From NCBI RefSeq assembly GCF_009831455.1, contig NZ_WOWO01000002.1, forward strand, positions 496,001-560,000: a DNA stretch of 64,000 bases, written 5' to 3'. The notes under the pieces are model-generated. The model was given only the letters and a program-made list of their open reading frames with translations. It was not told the DNA's origin and did no database searches. Shown piece by piece: positions 42,889 to 50,523 of the stretch (position 1 is its first letter; each line of letters opens with the position of its first letter). Source of the stretch: Salinirussus salinus (GTDB lineage Archaea; Halobacteriota; Halobacteria; Halobacteriales; Haloarculaceae). A program made the position numbers and the translations under genes.

Positions 42889-43005
42889 ATGAGCAGTCTC
42901 ACCCGTGAGCCGCGGGATCCCGACCACTGCCGCTACTGCGGGAAGCGCATCGAGCACGAGGGTCAGCCCTGCCCCGCGCTGTTGAAAGGAGTGTGCGAGC
43001 CATGA
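42889..43005 (+). CDS. Small zinc-finger protein at the element's left edge
   Basis: 38 residues with HCRYCGKRIEHEGQPC: Cys-x2-Cys, then His and Cys as further ligands. It is the first gene after tRNA-Trp. A TATA-like TTTATGTAGG lies about 35 bp upstream. Its stop overlaps the ATG of the next gene (ATGA), so the two are translated together. It is probably a nucleic-acid-binding or scaffold protein of the element. Confidence 0.7.
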   Translation: MSSLTREPRDPDHCRYCGKRIEHEGQPCPALLKGVCEP

Positions 43006-43559
43006 GCCGGGCGCAACGCCCGACCTGGGAGCAGTCGGAGGCACTGGACGACCGCCTGGGCGAGCCCGACACGCTCCGGTTCCCCGAGGACTGGACGCTC
43101 TCGGAGAGCTGGCAGCGGGCCCAGACCGAGCGCGACCGCGGCGGCCCGATCAACGAGGCCGAACGCATGGTCTACCTGGAGGAGAGCGACGGCCCGCACC
43201 GAGTGACCTTCGCGCTCACCGGGCAGACGCTCCGCGCGGAGTGTGGCTGTGCCAGCGGCGTGTATCGCGGCTGGTGTGCCCACCTGGCGAGTTGCTGGTG
43301 GCGCTGGGTCCGCGGTCGCCTGGAGGTTCATCACCTCGACACGGGCCGCATCTACCGGACGCCGCCGGCCTGGCTCCGGCTCGACGACACCGACGCGCCC
43401 GAGGTCGACGGCCTCACCGCGGCCGAGCTCGATGCCTACCTGACCTGCGACCTGGGCGGCGTCGGCGTCCGCGAGTACGCGAGTGAAAGCGGTCGCTCAC
43501 CCGGCACGGTGGGCAACCTCCTTCGGCGAGCCCGCGAGAAACAGGGTGGTCGCCAGTGA
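43002..43559 (+). CDS. SWIM-like zinc-finger and HTH protein
   Basis: 185 residues. The middle holds a SWIM-type zinc finger (ECGCASGVYRGWCAHLASCWW, given by position, about residues 80-100; Cys-x-Cys...Cys-x-His). The C-terminus is a sigma-70 region 4-like helix-turn-helix (LTAAELDAYLTC...SGRSPGTVGNLLRRARE). The HTH resembles the one encoded at 63182-63418 near the integrase (RSPGT-x-x-NLLRRAR in both), so the two ends of the element carry related regulators. I chose the ATG at 43002, which overlaps the preceding stop; a GTG at 42993 is the alternative. Confidence 0.75.
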   Translation: MSRAQRPTWEQSEALDDRLGEPDTLRFPEDWTLSESWQRAQTERDRGGPINEAERMVYLEESDGPHRVTFALTGQTLRAECGCASGVYRGWCAHLASCWWRWVRGRLEVHHLDTGRIYRTPPAWLRLDDTDAPEVDGLTAAELDAYLTCDLGGVGVREYASESGRSPGTVGNLLRRAREKQGGRQ

Positions 43560-43606
43560 GGGGTCGCGCCCGCGCACACCCGCCCGCCGGCGCGATACTC
43601 TCTGAG

Positions 43607-43704
43607 CCCCCCGAGGGGGGTGGTACCCCAGGTTGGTCTTCGGGGCACAACCGCCACACGGCAGCCACCCGACCCATGGTACCACTCGGGCCCTCAGTGG
43701 TACC
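43607..43704. promoter_or_regulatory. Control region with GGTACC palindromes before the RHH regulator gene
   Basis: A C6-GA-G6 hairpin (43607-43620) that may terminate the upstream transcript is followed by TGGTACC (43621-43627). A perfect 9-bp inverted repeat GGTACCACT / AGTGGTACC (43678-43686 and 43696-43704) follows, with a 9-bp GC-rich spacer. All lie 16-110 bp before the ATG at 43720. The repeated GGTACC cores suggest an operator for a ribbon-helix-helix protein, most simply the product of the next gene. Confidence 0.6.
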
Positions 43705-43719
43705 ACCGGAGGGCCGGCG

Positions 43720-44151
43720 ATGAGTAAACAGATTCACGACGAAGGCCGGCGCGAGCAGAGCCGGCGGACGCAGGTCAAGTTCCGGGCCGATAAGGAACTG
43801 GTCGACGCCTTCGACGACTACGTGGACAGCAGCGAGCACGACAGCCGCGCTCAAGCCCTGCGGAGCGCGATGAGGCAGGCGATGGGGGCGGCCGAACCAG
43901 ACCGCGCCCCACTCCAGCCCCCGGCAGACGAGCGCCTGCGGACCACCTACCTCGCACTGGTCGATATCGCCAACGCCGACGGGGAGATCACCCACGAGCT
44001 CGCCGTCGAGGAACTGAAACAACAGCTCGGCGCGCAGGACCGGATGGTGAACCGGCGGCTGAAAGCCCTAAGTCAGGACGGCTACCTTCTCCGGCTGACC
44101 AGCGTCTACGGTGGGGACGCCTGGCGACTCGCCGGCCAGGAGGATTCATGA
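43720..44151 (+). CDS. Ribbon-helix-helix plus winged-helix DNA-binding protein
   Basis: 143 residues. The first half looks like a CopG/RHH domain (RRTQVKFRADKELVDAFDDYVDSSE, given by position, residues about 14-38, then SRAQALRSAMRQAM). The second half is a winged helix (ITHELAVEELKQQLGAQDRMVNRRLKAL). This two-domain layout fits an autoregulated repressor or partition-type protein. I chose the ATG at 43720 because the upstream extension runs over the palindromes. It overlaps the next gene by ATGA. Confidence 0.72.
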   Translation: MSKQIHDEGRREQSRRTQVKFRADKELVDAFDDYVDSSEHDSRAQALRSAMRQAMGAAEPDRAPLQPPADERLRTTYLALVDIANADGEITHELAVEELKQQLGAQDRMVNRRLKALSQDGYLLRLTSVYGGDAWRLAGQEDS

Positions 44152-44354
44152 ACTGCCGCGTCTGTGGGAGCGCGCTCGAACAGACCGGCAGCCGCGAGGG
44201 CCGGACCGGCGCGGTTCACGACCGCTACTACTGTCCCGACTGTCGGGCACACGGTCTTCTCTCGGCGAACCTGACCGGTTGTCGGACGGTCTATCGGCGC
44301 GGGCAGGCACTCCGCCAGCGAGAGCGGGGGGCGACTAGGGACCACAACCTTTAG
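44148..44354 (+). CDS. Small zinc-ribbon protein
   Basis: 68 residues with CRVCGSALEQTG and YYCPDCRAHG, a four-Cys zinc ribbon, followed by an Arg-rich tail (RRGQALRQRERG). It is coupled to the preceding regulator by ATGA and ends the left-edge plus-strand operon. Confidence 0.7.
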   Translation: MNCRVCGSALEQTGSREGRTGAVHDRYYCPDCRAHGLLSANLTGCRTVYRRGQALRQRERGATRDHNL

Positions 44355-44763
44355 AAACAGAGCCAGCGTTTTCGCAGACGGCAACGGGAAATTCTCTCCC
44401 CCAACCCACTTCCGTTGCCATTTTCGTGTGCTGGTCACTGGTGAGTTGCGCGGACGCGAAGCGGCAGCGGGTGGGGTTAGTAGGCGGGGCGCGCCCACTG
44501 CCGCCGTGTCCATGAATCTCTCCCCCTCTGGCGGGTGCACCCTGCTGGCGCAGCCGCCGGGATCTCCCCCTTCCGCTCCTCATCCGTCGGGGATGAGTTC
44601 CAAGACCCTCGGGATGAGGTACTACAGCATGCGCTGGCAGGCCGTGTGAAACCCCAGGCTTGTATACCAGGGTGTATCGAGTAATCGCCGCTTACCAGGC
44701 GTCTATCGACAGTTACGTTGACGGGAGCGTCGGGTACACCCACCGATTCCGAACCAAACGGTC
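44355..44763. other. Gene-free region between convergent element operons
   Basis: About 410 bp. CTCATCC / GGATGAG (44579-44585 and 44591-44597) form a small hairpin, and a third GGATGAGG follows at 44612-44619. A GTATACC core is at 44662-44668. I find no convincing gene; frames here lack motifs and regular codon use. It may hold terminators and a cis-acting site such as a replication or packaging signal. Confidence 0.35.
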
Positions 44764-44919
44764 CTAGTCGTCCCGAAAGCTTGCATCCAGCGCGTGCAGA
44801 GCAAAGGCTGCGTGCATCACCCACCCGAGTACGAACCCCGCGCAGGCACCACCGACCAGGTAGTGCCACTCGCGGAAGGTCGAGGCGAACTGGTCCACGA
44901 GCTGGCCGGCGCTGATCAC
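44764..44919 (-). CDS. Small single-pass membrane protein, last gene of the virion operon
   Basis: 51 residues starting with a GTG that overlaps the preceding stop (GTGA). The hydrophobic helix YLVGGACAGFVLGWVMHAAFAL (given by position, residues 20-41) is flanked by a charged N-terminus and an Asp/Arg-rich end. No family is recognised; it is presumably a virion membrane or lysis protein. Confidence 0.6.
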   Translation of the reverse strand: MISAGQLVDQFASTFREWHYLVGGACAGFVLGWVMHAAFALHALDASFRDD

Positions 44920-45164
44920 GCTGATCCCTCCCTATTGTCGCCAGGGCTGTCCTGTGCCTCTTCAGTGGCCGCTTGGAGGGCTTCCTCCGGCTCCCGCCCC
45001 GGCGGGGGCTCGTAGGGCAGCCGGCCCAGCAGCGCCCGAGAGAAGCCTGCTAGCCGCTCCATGCCGTACCGGAGGGGAACGGTCATCCCGGCCAGCAGTC
45101 CCGCCAGGAACGCCAGCACGACGCCGGCAGAGACATCCGGCGGGAGTGTCTGTAAGAGCGTCAT
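44916..45164 (-). CDS. Small membrane protein of the virion operon
   Basis: 82 residues. One N-terminal hydrophobic helix (SAGVVLAFLAGLLAGMTVPL) is followed by a basic segment and a Pro/Glu-rich cytoplasmic tail. Both ends overlap neighbouring genes, so it is translated as part of the minus-strand run. The function is unknown. Confidence 0.65.
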   Translation of the reverse strand: MTLLQTLPPDVSAGVVLAFLAGLLAGMTVPLRYGMERLAGFSRALLGRLPYEPPPGREPEEALQAATEEAQDSPGDNREGSA

Positions 45165-45754
45165 GGCTTGTTGATGAACCGGCCGCCGCTGAACCCGCTA
45201 CCTCCGCTCGGCACCTCCAGCCGGAACGCCTCGTTTGGCCGACTCTCGCCGTCTTGGAACGTGAGGGTGCGGGTATGAGACTTCAGCAGCGGGTGGCTGG
45301 CCGTAATCTCGTACTCGCCGCCCTCCCCAACGGGCAGCTCGAACTCACCCGTGTTCGGGTCAGGCGTGTCCTCGAATGTCCGACCGTCCCGCTCCGTCTG
45401 GATCGAGGTCCCGCTCACCGTGTAGGTGGCCCCAGTTTCGGGGTTCTCAAGTAGGACCGTTCCGCTGGCCCGGGTCCCTAGGTAGTTGTACCCGACCTCG
45501 ACGCCGCTCTGTTCCTTCCCCGTTGCCACCTTATCGGTGCTTCCGAAGGACTTGTTCGTTTCGTAAACGACTCCCGGGATTGGATAGCTTGATTTGTTCG
45601 TGTAGGTCCCGGTGAGTAGGTTGTTCACCACCGCCGTTTCGTCCCCCCAGGAAGACAGGTCGGCTCCACCGGAACCCGCCCCTGCCTCAAGTGGTGGTTG
45701 TTGGGTTGATACCGTATCTTCGCTTCCGAAGTTGGTCGGTGTACTGATGGTCAT
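45161..45754 (-). CDS. Beta-rich protein with regulatory-like/Ig fold, candidate spike or fibre component
   Basis: 197 residues. The N-terminal 45 residues are polar and disordered. The rest is beta-rich, and the C-terminus resembles a carboxypeptidase-regulatory-like domain (TGEFELPVGEGGEYEITASH). It has no signal peptide or membrane segment. Its place near the 3' end of the structural run, next to a larger polar beta protein, is where spike genes (VP3/VP6) sit in SH1-type viruses. That assignment is inference from position and composition. Confidence 0.6.
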   Translation of the reverse strand: MTISTPTNFGSEDTVSTQQPPLEAGAGSGGADLSSWGDETAVVNNLLTGTYTNKSSYPIPGVVYETNKSFGSTDKVATGKEQSGVEVGYNYLGTRASGTVLLENPETGATYTVSGTSIQTERDGRTFEDTPDPNTGEFELPVGEGGEYEITASHPLLKSHTRTLTFQDGESRPNEAFRLEVPSGGSGFSGGRFINKP

Positions 45755-45755
45755 G

Positions 45756-46541
45756 TTAATGATACCCGATGAAGGTGAGGCCGTAGCCGTCGGCCCCGTC
45801 GAAGATGTGGGCGTCCATCACGTACTCCGTCCCGCTATTCGGGATAAGACCCTCAGACAGCAGATCGATGGCTCCGGTCGTTCCGTTGTCGCTCACCAGC
45901 GTGCCCTCAAACGTCAGGTCGCCACCGCTGTCTACGCCACCGATACAGTAGGCGAAATCGAGGTTTGTGTCGGCTGTGTACGAGATGCCCCCGGTGTAGT
46001 GAGTTCCGCCGTCCTGATTCTGCTGACGGTGGCTGCCGAGAAAAAGCGTCTCAGTGTCGGGATGAACGTAGGTGTAGAGGCCAACATCGGAGTAGTTGAA
46101 GGTCATACTCCCGTAGTTGCTGAGGTTTGAGGCCAGCCGCTCGACGGTTTCTTCAAGCATGGTGGGGGTGAGTGTGAAATTGTGATTGTATGCAGCGTCT
46201 CTCACTTCCCACTGGGTTCCGCCGATGAAATCGAACCACCCGGTAGCCCCATTGTTCCCCAGCGTGACCGAGGGGTCGATGTACGCGACAATCCACCCGT
46301 CGTTTTTGACTCTCACCCGCAGGTTCCGGAAGTTGTTGTTTGAGCCGGGGTCGTTGAAATTATTTCCGGCTGTCTGCCCGTAGTCGGCAGTGAACCCGTT
46401 ATCGTATAGGGTATAGCTTGTGATGTTACCGTCTGTGAGCGCCTCCTCGGCGTCGATGCTCCCGACACCGCCGTCGTCAATCGCGTTCCAGTACGCGATG
46501 ACGCCCACCTGCGAGGTGTCGAGGTCCGGCAGGTCAGACAT
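45756..46541 (-). CDS. Polar beta-rich protein, candidate spike/receptor-binding protein
   Basis: 261 residues, rich in Gly, Asn, Asp, Thr and aromatic residues and poor in Lys, with no membrane segment. The start is MSDLPDLDTSQVGVIAYWNA. Codon use is slightly more A/T-rich than in its neighbours, as often happens in host-interaction genes. It begins within the last codons of the 43-aa gene upstream. A jelly-roll or lectin-like fold is plausible; I recognise no family. Confidence 0.6.
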   Translation of the reverse strand: MSDLPDLDTSQVGVIAYWNAIDDGGVGSIDAEEALTDGNITSYTLYDNGFTADYGQTAGNNFNDPGSNNNFRNLRVRVKNDGWIVAYIDPSVTLGNNGATGWFDFIGGTQWEVRDAAYNHNFTLTPTMLEETVERLASNLSNYGSMTFNYSDVGLYTYVHPDTETLFLGSHRQQNQDGGTHYTGGISYTADTNLDFAYCIGGVDSGGDLTFEGTLVSDNGTTGAIDLLSEGLIPNSGTEYVMDAHIFDGADGYGLTFIGYH

Positions 46542-46665
46542 AGAGGCCTACCTCCCGGAGCTTCCGGCGAGTGACGGGGTCGAGCTGCATGTTCGGATTC
46601 TGTACCTCTCGGTCGTTGCTGCCGGAGATGGCGCCCTCCGGCGGCTTTTCAAGCTTCTTGAGCAT
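46534..46665 (-). CDS. Very small protein of the virion operon
   Basis: 43 residues from the ATG at 46665, basic and polar (MLKKLEKPPEGAISG...LDPVTRRKLREVGLYV), with no hydrophobic helix. It starts 4 bp after the previous stop and overlaps the next gene. The LDPVTRRKLREVG end could bind a partner subunit. The function is unknown. Confidence 0.55.
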   Translation of the reverse strand: MLKKLEKPPEGAISGSNDREVQNPNMQLDPVTRRKLREVGLYV

Positions 46666-46669
46666 GATG

Positions 46670-46891
46670 TTAGTCACCCTCCTGAAGTCCGGTAATCGGG
46701 TCGGCGTCGACGTCGACAGAGTCATCCTGAATGACGGCCCGCAGGGCGCGGCGGTTCGTCTGACTCCGCTGTTCGTTTTCCTGCACCCGCCCGGCGATAT
46801 CGCGGGCTTTCTTGGCCGTGTAGACCGCGGCGCCGCTGGTGATCGTCGCCGCGACCGTCACGAAATAGGTCTCCAAGGCCGGCACGGTCAT
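46670..46891 (-). CDS. Small membrane/coiled-coil protein
   Basis: 73 residues. A hydrophobic helix near the N-terminus (YFVTVAATITSGAAVYTA) is followed by a charged helix (KKARDIAGRVQENEQRSQTNRRAL), then an acidic end. The shape resembles small holin- or membrane-anchor proteins. The ATG overlaps the upstream stop. Confidence 0.6.
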   Translation of the reverse strand: MTVPALETYFVTVAATITSGAAVYTAKKARDIAGRVQENEQRSQTNRRALRAVIQDDSVDVDADPITGLQEGD

Positions 46892-47379
46892 CCCTCCGTG
46901 CTGTCCAGGGCGCCGCTCTCGACCAGGAGGTACAGCCCGAACAGGATGAGCAGAATGCGAAGCGGGCCGGCAAGAAGGTCGCTGATGGCTCCGGCTACTG
47001 CCTCACCCGCGTTGTTGAGATTCCGCTCGGCATTCCGGACGGCCTGTCCCTCCCAGTCGGACAGGTCTTCACCCACCTGTTCGGGGAGCGAGTCGTTGGC
47101 ATCTTCAGCGCCAGCCTGCCAGAACTCGTCGGAGAGCCCGAGGTCCTCCTGCGTCTGCTCGATGGCATCTGCCTGGTCGTCCAGCCCCCACGAGCGGTAA
47201 AACTCGTCCCAGTCCAGCGTGTCCTCGTCGACCATCGGGACCGGGTTATTTTCGGACCCGTCCGTGTCGGTCGATCCCGACCCGGTGGAGTCGTCGGACG
47301 GGATCAGCCCAGCAAGTGCCCCGCCGACGCTGTCGGAGCTGTCGGACCCGCCACCGCCTTCGATAAGTGCGGTCGTCAT
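46888..47379 (-). CDS. Virion-type membrane protein with C-terminal helix
   Basis: 163 residues. The N-terminal 60 are Gly/Ser/Asp-rich and disordered, the middle is acidic and helical, and a single hydrophobic helix (LRILLILFGLYLLVESGAL) closes the protein. I chose the ATG at 47379. The design, a soluble acidic part with a C-terminal anchor, recurs in the next gene and is usual for internal-membrane virion proteins. Confidence 0.62.
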   Translation of the reverse strand: MTTALIEGGGGSDSSDSVGGALAGLIPSDDSTGSGSTDTDGSENNPVPMVDEDTLDWDEFYRSWGLDDQADAIEQTQEDLGLSDEFWQAGAEDANDSLPEQVGEDLSDWEGQAVRNAERNLNNAGEAVAGAISDLLAGPLRILLILFGLYLLVESGALDSTEG

Positions 47380-47383
47380 CGGG

Positions 47384-47896
47384 TCACCTCCCGACCGCCA
47401 GGTATGCCCCACCGAGCGCGAGTGCGACCAGCAGGGCGGTCGTCCTGTTCACCCCACTGAGGAGGCCCTCACCCGAGCCATTCCCGACGACGGTCGTGTT
47501 GGGCATGACGTCCTCGATGGACGGCATGCTGGTTTCCGACGCCTGGTCAGACGGCTCGGCCGAGTCGGAGCTCCCGCCGCTTCCGGAGCCGTCCGACTCC
47601 GAGCTGCCCGGGGAGTCGACCAGTGCCACGTCGCCGCTTTCGGTGACCCCGGTCGTGGACTCGGTGGTGACGATGTCCGAGTCCTCCTCGGCGCTGTCGA
47701 CGGTGACCGTATTGACCACCTCGCCGGAGTCGGTGGTCTCAGTCGCCACCGTGTTGTCTACTTCGACCCCCTCCTCTTGGGCGGGGTCGTCCAGTCCCTC
47801 CTCGACCAGCGCCTCCCGCTGCTGGTCGGTCACGCCTTCGTCGCGCCAGTACCGCTCCATCGCGGTGAGGTCGTCGTCTCCGTTGTCGCTTGCCAT
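47384..47896 (-). CDS. Acidic, Ser/Thr-rich protein with C-terminal membrane helix
   Basis: 170 residues. The N-terminus is a small helical domain (LTAMERYWRDEGVTDQQREALV), the middle is a long Val/Thr/Glu/Ser-rich low-complexity stalk, and the end is a hydrophobic helix (TTALLVALALGGAYLAVG). It is likely to be inserted in the virion membrane with the stalk exposed. The ATG at 47896 lies 2 bp after the upstream stop. Confidence 0.62.
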   Translation of the reverse strand: MASDNGDDDLTAMERYWRDEGVTDQQREALVEEGLDDPAQEEGVEVDNTVATETTDSGEVVNTVTVDSAEEDSDIVTTESTTGVTESGDVALVDSPGSSESDGSGSGGSSDSAEPSDQASETSMPSIEDVMPNTTVVGNGSGEGLLSGVNRTTALLVALALGGAYLAVGR

Positions 47897-47898
47897 GT

Positions 47899-48450
47899 TC
47901 AGTTGCCTCCGTTGTGCCACGCTTCGACCGTGGCCGTCGCGCCGCCGGTCCCCGGCTGAGCCCCCAACCAGATAGTCGAGGTCTGGACCGGGACCCCCAC
48001 GACCGGGCTTTCGCCGCCCGCGTACCGCACGACGGACTCCTTCTGCTGGGGTTCCTCGAACGCCACGGCGATGGCATCGCCGAACCGCAGATCCACTTCG
48101 GAGGTGACGAAATCCAGGTCCACCTCCTGCCAGTCGTCGCCGGTTTGGAGCTCGGGCAGGGTGTCGCGCTGGTCGCCGGCGTCGTCGAACCGGACGCTCG
48201 CGTAGGTACCAGTCTGGTCCGGGGCGCCCGTTTCGGTCGTGTCCCGGATGTTCGCCAGCGCTGTCTCGATGTCCTGAGCGCCCTGCTGGTTGAACCGTGA
48301 GACGCGCATCTCCAGCAGCAGGGCATACAGCAGTTGGTCGGTCTCGTCGGTCAGCACTTCCTCAGCCAGCGAATCGTCACCGGGGACGTACTCGGCCAGT
48401 AGCGTATCGATGTACGTGTTGCCGAGCGTGCCGACGCCCACCTCACCCAC
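47899..48450 (-). CDS. Hypothetical structural protein of the virion operon
   Basis: 183 residues without membrane segments. The N-terminal third is helical (YIDTLLAEYVPGDDSLAEEVL...LLYALLLEMRVSRFNQQGAQ). The remainder is beta-rich, with an acidic DLDFVTSEVDLRFGD and a C-terminal ATVEAWHNGGN. It lies between two membrane-protein genes downstream of the capsid candidates. No family is recognised. Confidence 0.6.
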   Translation of the reverse strand: MGEVGVGTLGNTYIDTLLAEYVPGDDSLAEEVLTDETDQLLYALLLEMRVSRFNQQGAQDIETALANIRDTTETGAPDQTGTYASVRFDDAGDQRDTLPELQTGDDWQEVDLDFVTSEVDLRFGDAIAVAFEEPQQKESVVRYAGGESPVVGVPVQTSTIWLGAQPGTGGATATVEAWHNGGN

Positions 48451-48703
48451 CTCCCGAGAGGTTGATGGCGGCGAGTGTGGCGGTCACGGCCTGCAACAGC
48501 ACGAGCACCAGCAGGATGTCCTGATACCCGAGCGTGAGGCTGCCGACCCGCACCGCTGGCTGCCCGGCCGCGCCGCCGAAGGTGAACTCGACGGGCTGGG
48601 TGTCGGCCCCGACTTGCCCGCCGGCGGTCGGCTGGGCTTGCCCGGTGGCGGCCGTCATCGCCGCCATGTCGTCGGTCTCGATAAGCGGGGTCGGCTCCTG
48701 CAT
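48443..48703 (-). CDS. Small membrane protein following the large capsid candidate
   Basis: 86 residues. The N-terminus is polar, the middle is beta-like (QPVEFTFGGAAGQPAVRVGSL) and a C-terminal hydrophobic helix is present (YQDILLVLVLLQAVTATLAAI). In SH1-type genomes a small membrane-associated protein follows the large capsid gene, so the place fits. The homology is unproven. Confidence 0.6.
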   Translation of the reverse strand: MQEPTPLIETDDMAAMTAATGQAQPTAGGQVGADTQPVEFTFGGAAGQPAVRVGSLTLGYQDILLVLVLLQAVTATLAAINLSGGG

Positions 48704-48709
48704 CGCCCG

Positions 48710-49459
48710 TTACCCCTCGATGAGCCGGCGCTTGACCGCCTGTGCCAGTCCGTCGACGTTCCGCTGGGCCTTCCTGACCGGGATGGACAGCAGCGCGTTC
48801 GTGGCGTCGACGCCCTGCGGGTTGTCCGTGGCACTGTCGTCGTAGGCCACCTCCAGCCCGGCGGCATCGCCCTTCGCGTAGACCTCCAGCCTCCACTTCT
48901 GGGGCACCACGAGGTCCAGGGGGTGGACGTCGCCGTCCTCGGCGAAGGTGACCGGCTCCTGGTTCTGGTTGCGCTCGTGCAGGAGGCTGGTCACGTCGTC
49001 GAGTGGGACATCGGAGAGAGCGCCCTGCGACCGGGGGCCCTGCCGCTCGATCTCGATCTGCACGGGGTCACGGAACACGTAGAAGGCCGTCAGGTACTCC
49101 TGCGAGCCCGGGCCGGTGTAGGTGAACGAGTCGCCCGCGTAGTCCACGGCGTCGGGCTGAACCCGGCTGCCGCCCTCGTAGAGCAGCAGATTCTCCGTAT
49201 TCGGCGTCTCCAGCACGTCGTGGCTCAGGTCGTAGCTGGTCTCCGACCCGTCGCCAGGCGTCTGGAACTGCTCGACGGTCGTGAAGACCAGCCGCAGGGG
49301 CTTGGTCGGCCGGAGCAGCAGGGGCGTCTCCGCCCGGTACTCCGCGATCTTGCTCCGCTGCTGGGGCGTGCCGTTGCTCAGGTCGAAGTCCGACCGCCGG
49401 AGCTGCGTGGCGGCGGCCGGCACCTGCCCGAGCGCCTTGAGGATCTGTTCCTGGTTCAT
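48710..49459 (-). CDS. Candidate large major capsid protein (SH1 VP4 / P23-77 VP17 type)
   Basis: 249 residues, rich in beta strands, without signal or membrane segment. Features seen are ILRRSDFDL-like polar starts, PLRLVFTTVEQF, DPVQIEIERQG and a C-terminal helix (RKAQRNVDGLAQAVKRRLI). The size equals the large single-jelly-roll capsid protein of sphaerolipoviruses (about 230-290 residues). It directly follows a ~160-residue beta protein, as in all known members. Support is from size, order and secondary-structure feel only. Confidence 0.6.
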   Translation of the reverse strand: MNQEQILKALGQVPAAATQLRRSDFDLSNGTPQQRSKIAEYRAETPLLLRPTKPLRLVFTTVEQFQTPGDGSETSYDLSHDVLETPNTENLLLYEGGSRVQPDAVDYAGDSFTYTGPGSQEYLTAFYVFRDPVQIEIERQGPRSQGALSDVPLDDVTSLLHERNQNQEPVTFAEDGDVHPLDLVVPQKWRLEVYAKGDAAGLEVAYDDSATDNPQGVDATNALLSIPVRKAQRNVDGLAQAVKRRLIEG

Positions 49460-49461
49460 GG

Positions 49462-49947
49462 TCAGCCCTGGTAGCTCTCGCGGATGACACCCTTCCGGGC
49501 GAAATAGAGTTCACTCTGCGACCAGTCGATGACGTCCGGGCCGTCGAGGTCGACCCGAAGCACGTCCTTGTCCCGGATGTTCACCCGGTCGCCCTTCAGC
49601 TCGACTTTGACCGCGTCGATGTTCTCCTCGTTGCGCTGGTCGCCGATGTCCAGCCGGTTCCACGGGGCGATGTTGGTCTCGGCCACCGAGACCGCCGTCG
49701 GCTCGTCCATCCCCGGCCGGATGGCCCGGAGGATGAGCGTGGTCGACGTGCTCAGGGGGTTGCCGTTGCTGTCCCGAAAGTCCGCGAAGATCGGGAGGCC
49801 GTCGGCCGCGCCGGTCGGCACGTTGTTGAGCAGCCGCAGGAGTTCGCCCTGTTCCGGCACGACGGTGAGCGCGGGGGTGAGCACGTCCGCGACGTTCTCC
49901 TCCTGAGTCGCCTCCTCGGAGAGGTAGGAGAGGGTGCGGCTCGACAT
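49462..49947 (-). CDS. Candidate small major capsid protein (SH1 VP7 / P23-77 VP16 type)
   Basis: 161 residues from the ATG at 49947 (a GTG at 49956 would add three). It has polar beta strands throughout: LTVVPEQGELLRLLNNVP, TLILRAIRPG, VKVELKGDRVNI, VLRVDLDG and a C-terminal LYFARKGVIRESYQG. A single jelly roll is plausible. It sits immediately before the large capsid candidate, with 2 bp between. In known sphaerolipoviruses the small capsid gene occupies exactly this place and has 160-185 codons. Confidence 0.6.
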   Translation of the reverse strand: MSSRTLSYLSEEATQEENVADVLTPALTVVPEQGELLRLLNNVPTGAADGLPIFADFRDSNGNPLSTSTTLILRAIRPGMDEPTAVSVAETNIAPWNRLDIGDQRNEENIDAVKVELKGDRVNIRDKDVLRVDLDGPDVIDWSQSELYFARKGVIRESYQG

Positions 49948-49948
49948 C

Positions 49949-50251
49949 TCAGGCACCCCCGCCGATGTTGGTCACCTGGTCCTTGACGCCGACCCGCTGG
50001 GCGAGCGCGTCGACGGTGTAGAGCCCCGCGCCCATCGCCATCTGGTCGGCGTAGGGGATCGAGTCGCCGAACATGAGGAAGCCGGCTGCCCCGACGGCGC
50101 CGTATGCCTCGTTCGGGAGGTCGAAGGGGACCGTTCCCTCGACCGTGCTCTGTGCGAGGGAGGTGCCGAGATAGCCGCCGCCGATGGCGGCCACCTCGAC
50201 CCACATCTCCTCGTCCATCAGTCCGTCCACCGCATCGTTGAGTTGTGCCAT
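49949..50251 (-). CDS. Small membrane-associated protein preceding the capsid candidates
   Basis: 100 residues with two weakly hydrophobic, Gly/Ala-rich helices (VEVAAIGGGYLGTSLA and AYGAVGAAGFLMFGDS) and a third near MAMGAGLYTVDALA. Its stop codon falls within the start region of the small capsid candidate. It is the first gene of the transcript that follows the hairpin-rich gap at 50.25-50.52 kb. Confidence 0.58.
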   Translation of the reverse strand: MAQLNDAVDGLMDEEMWVEVAAIGGGYLGTSLAQSTVEGTVPFDLPNEAYGAVGAAGFLMFGDSIPYADQMAMGAGLYTVDALAQRVGVKDQVTNIGGGA

Positions 50252-50303
50252 GACTCCGCGAGAGGCGAGGTGGTGGGTGGTAAAAACGAGACGAGCGAGA
50301 CGA

Positions 50304-50386
50304 CCAGCCAGAATCTGGCTGGATTCTCGGTCGCAATTCTCGACGGAGAAGCCAGCTACCAGCCATTTCTGGCTGGTCTGGCTGGT
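50304..50386. repeat. Hairpins and copies of TGGCTGGT in the gap before the capsid operon
   Basis: The 272-bp gap (50252-50523) holds no gene. CCAGCCA/TGGCTGG (50304-50310 and 50316-50322) and ACCAGCCA/TGGCTGGT (50358-50365 and 50370-50377) are perfect inverted repeats, with another TGGCTGGT at 50379-50386. The same octamer recurs in coding DNA at 53.2-53.9 kb. An A/T-rich patch at 50405-50425 could be the capsid operon promoter. Confidence 0.6.
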
Positions 50387-50523
50387 CGCTCAGTCCGGCT
50401 TGGTTGAATTTTTCAGTACTTGATAGGAGTTGCACGCTGAATAGAGAAATAGGTGCAGCATGCTCGGTTTGTCCGCAGAGGCCTGCACACCTGAATGGGC
50501 CGCGACCAGGGGCCGGATCGTGG

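Noticed and set aside
43633-43719. Upstream start for the ribbon-helix-helix regulator
   Set aside because: It would translate the GGTACC operator region; the ATG at 43720 begins the compact domain.
44428-44649. 73-codon plus-strand frame in the gap at 44.4-44.7 kb
   Set aside because: Ser/Pro/Gly-rich, no motif, poor start, and it covers a hairpin; it is more likely to be non-coding.
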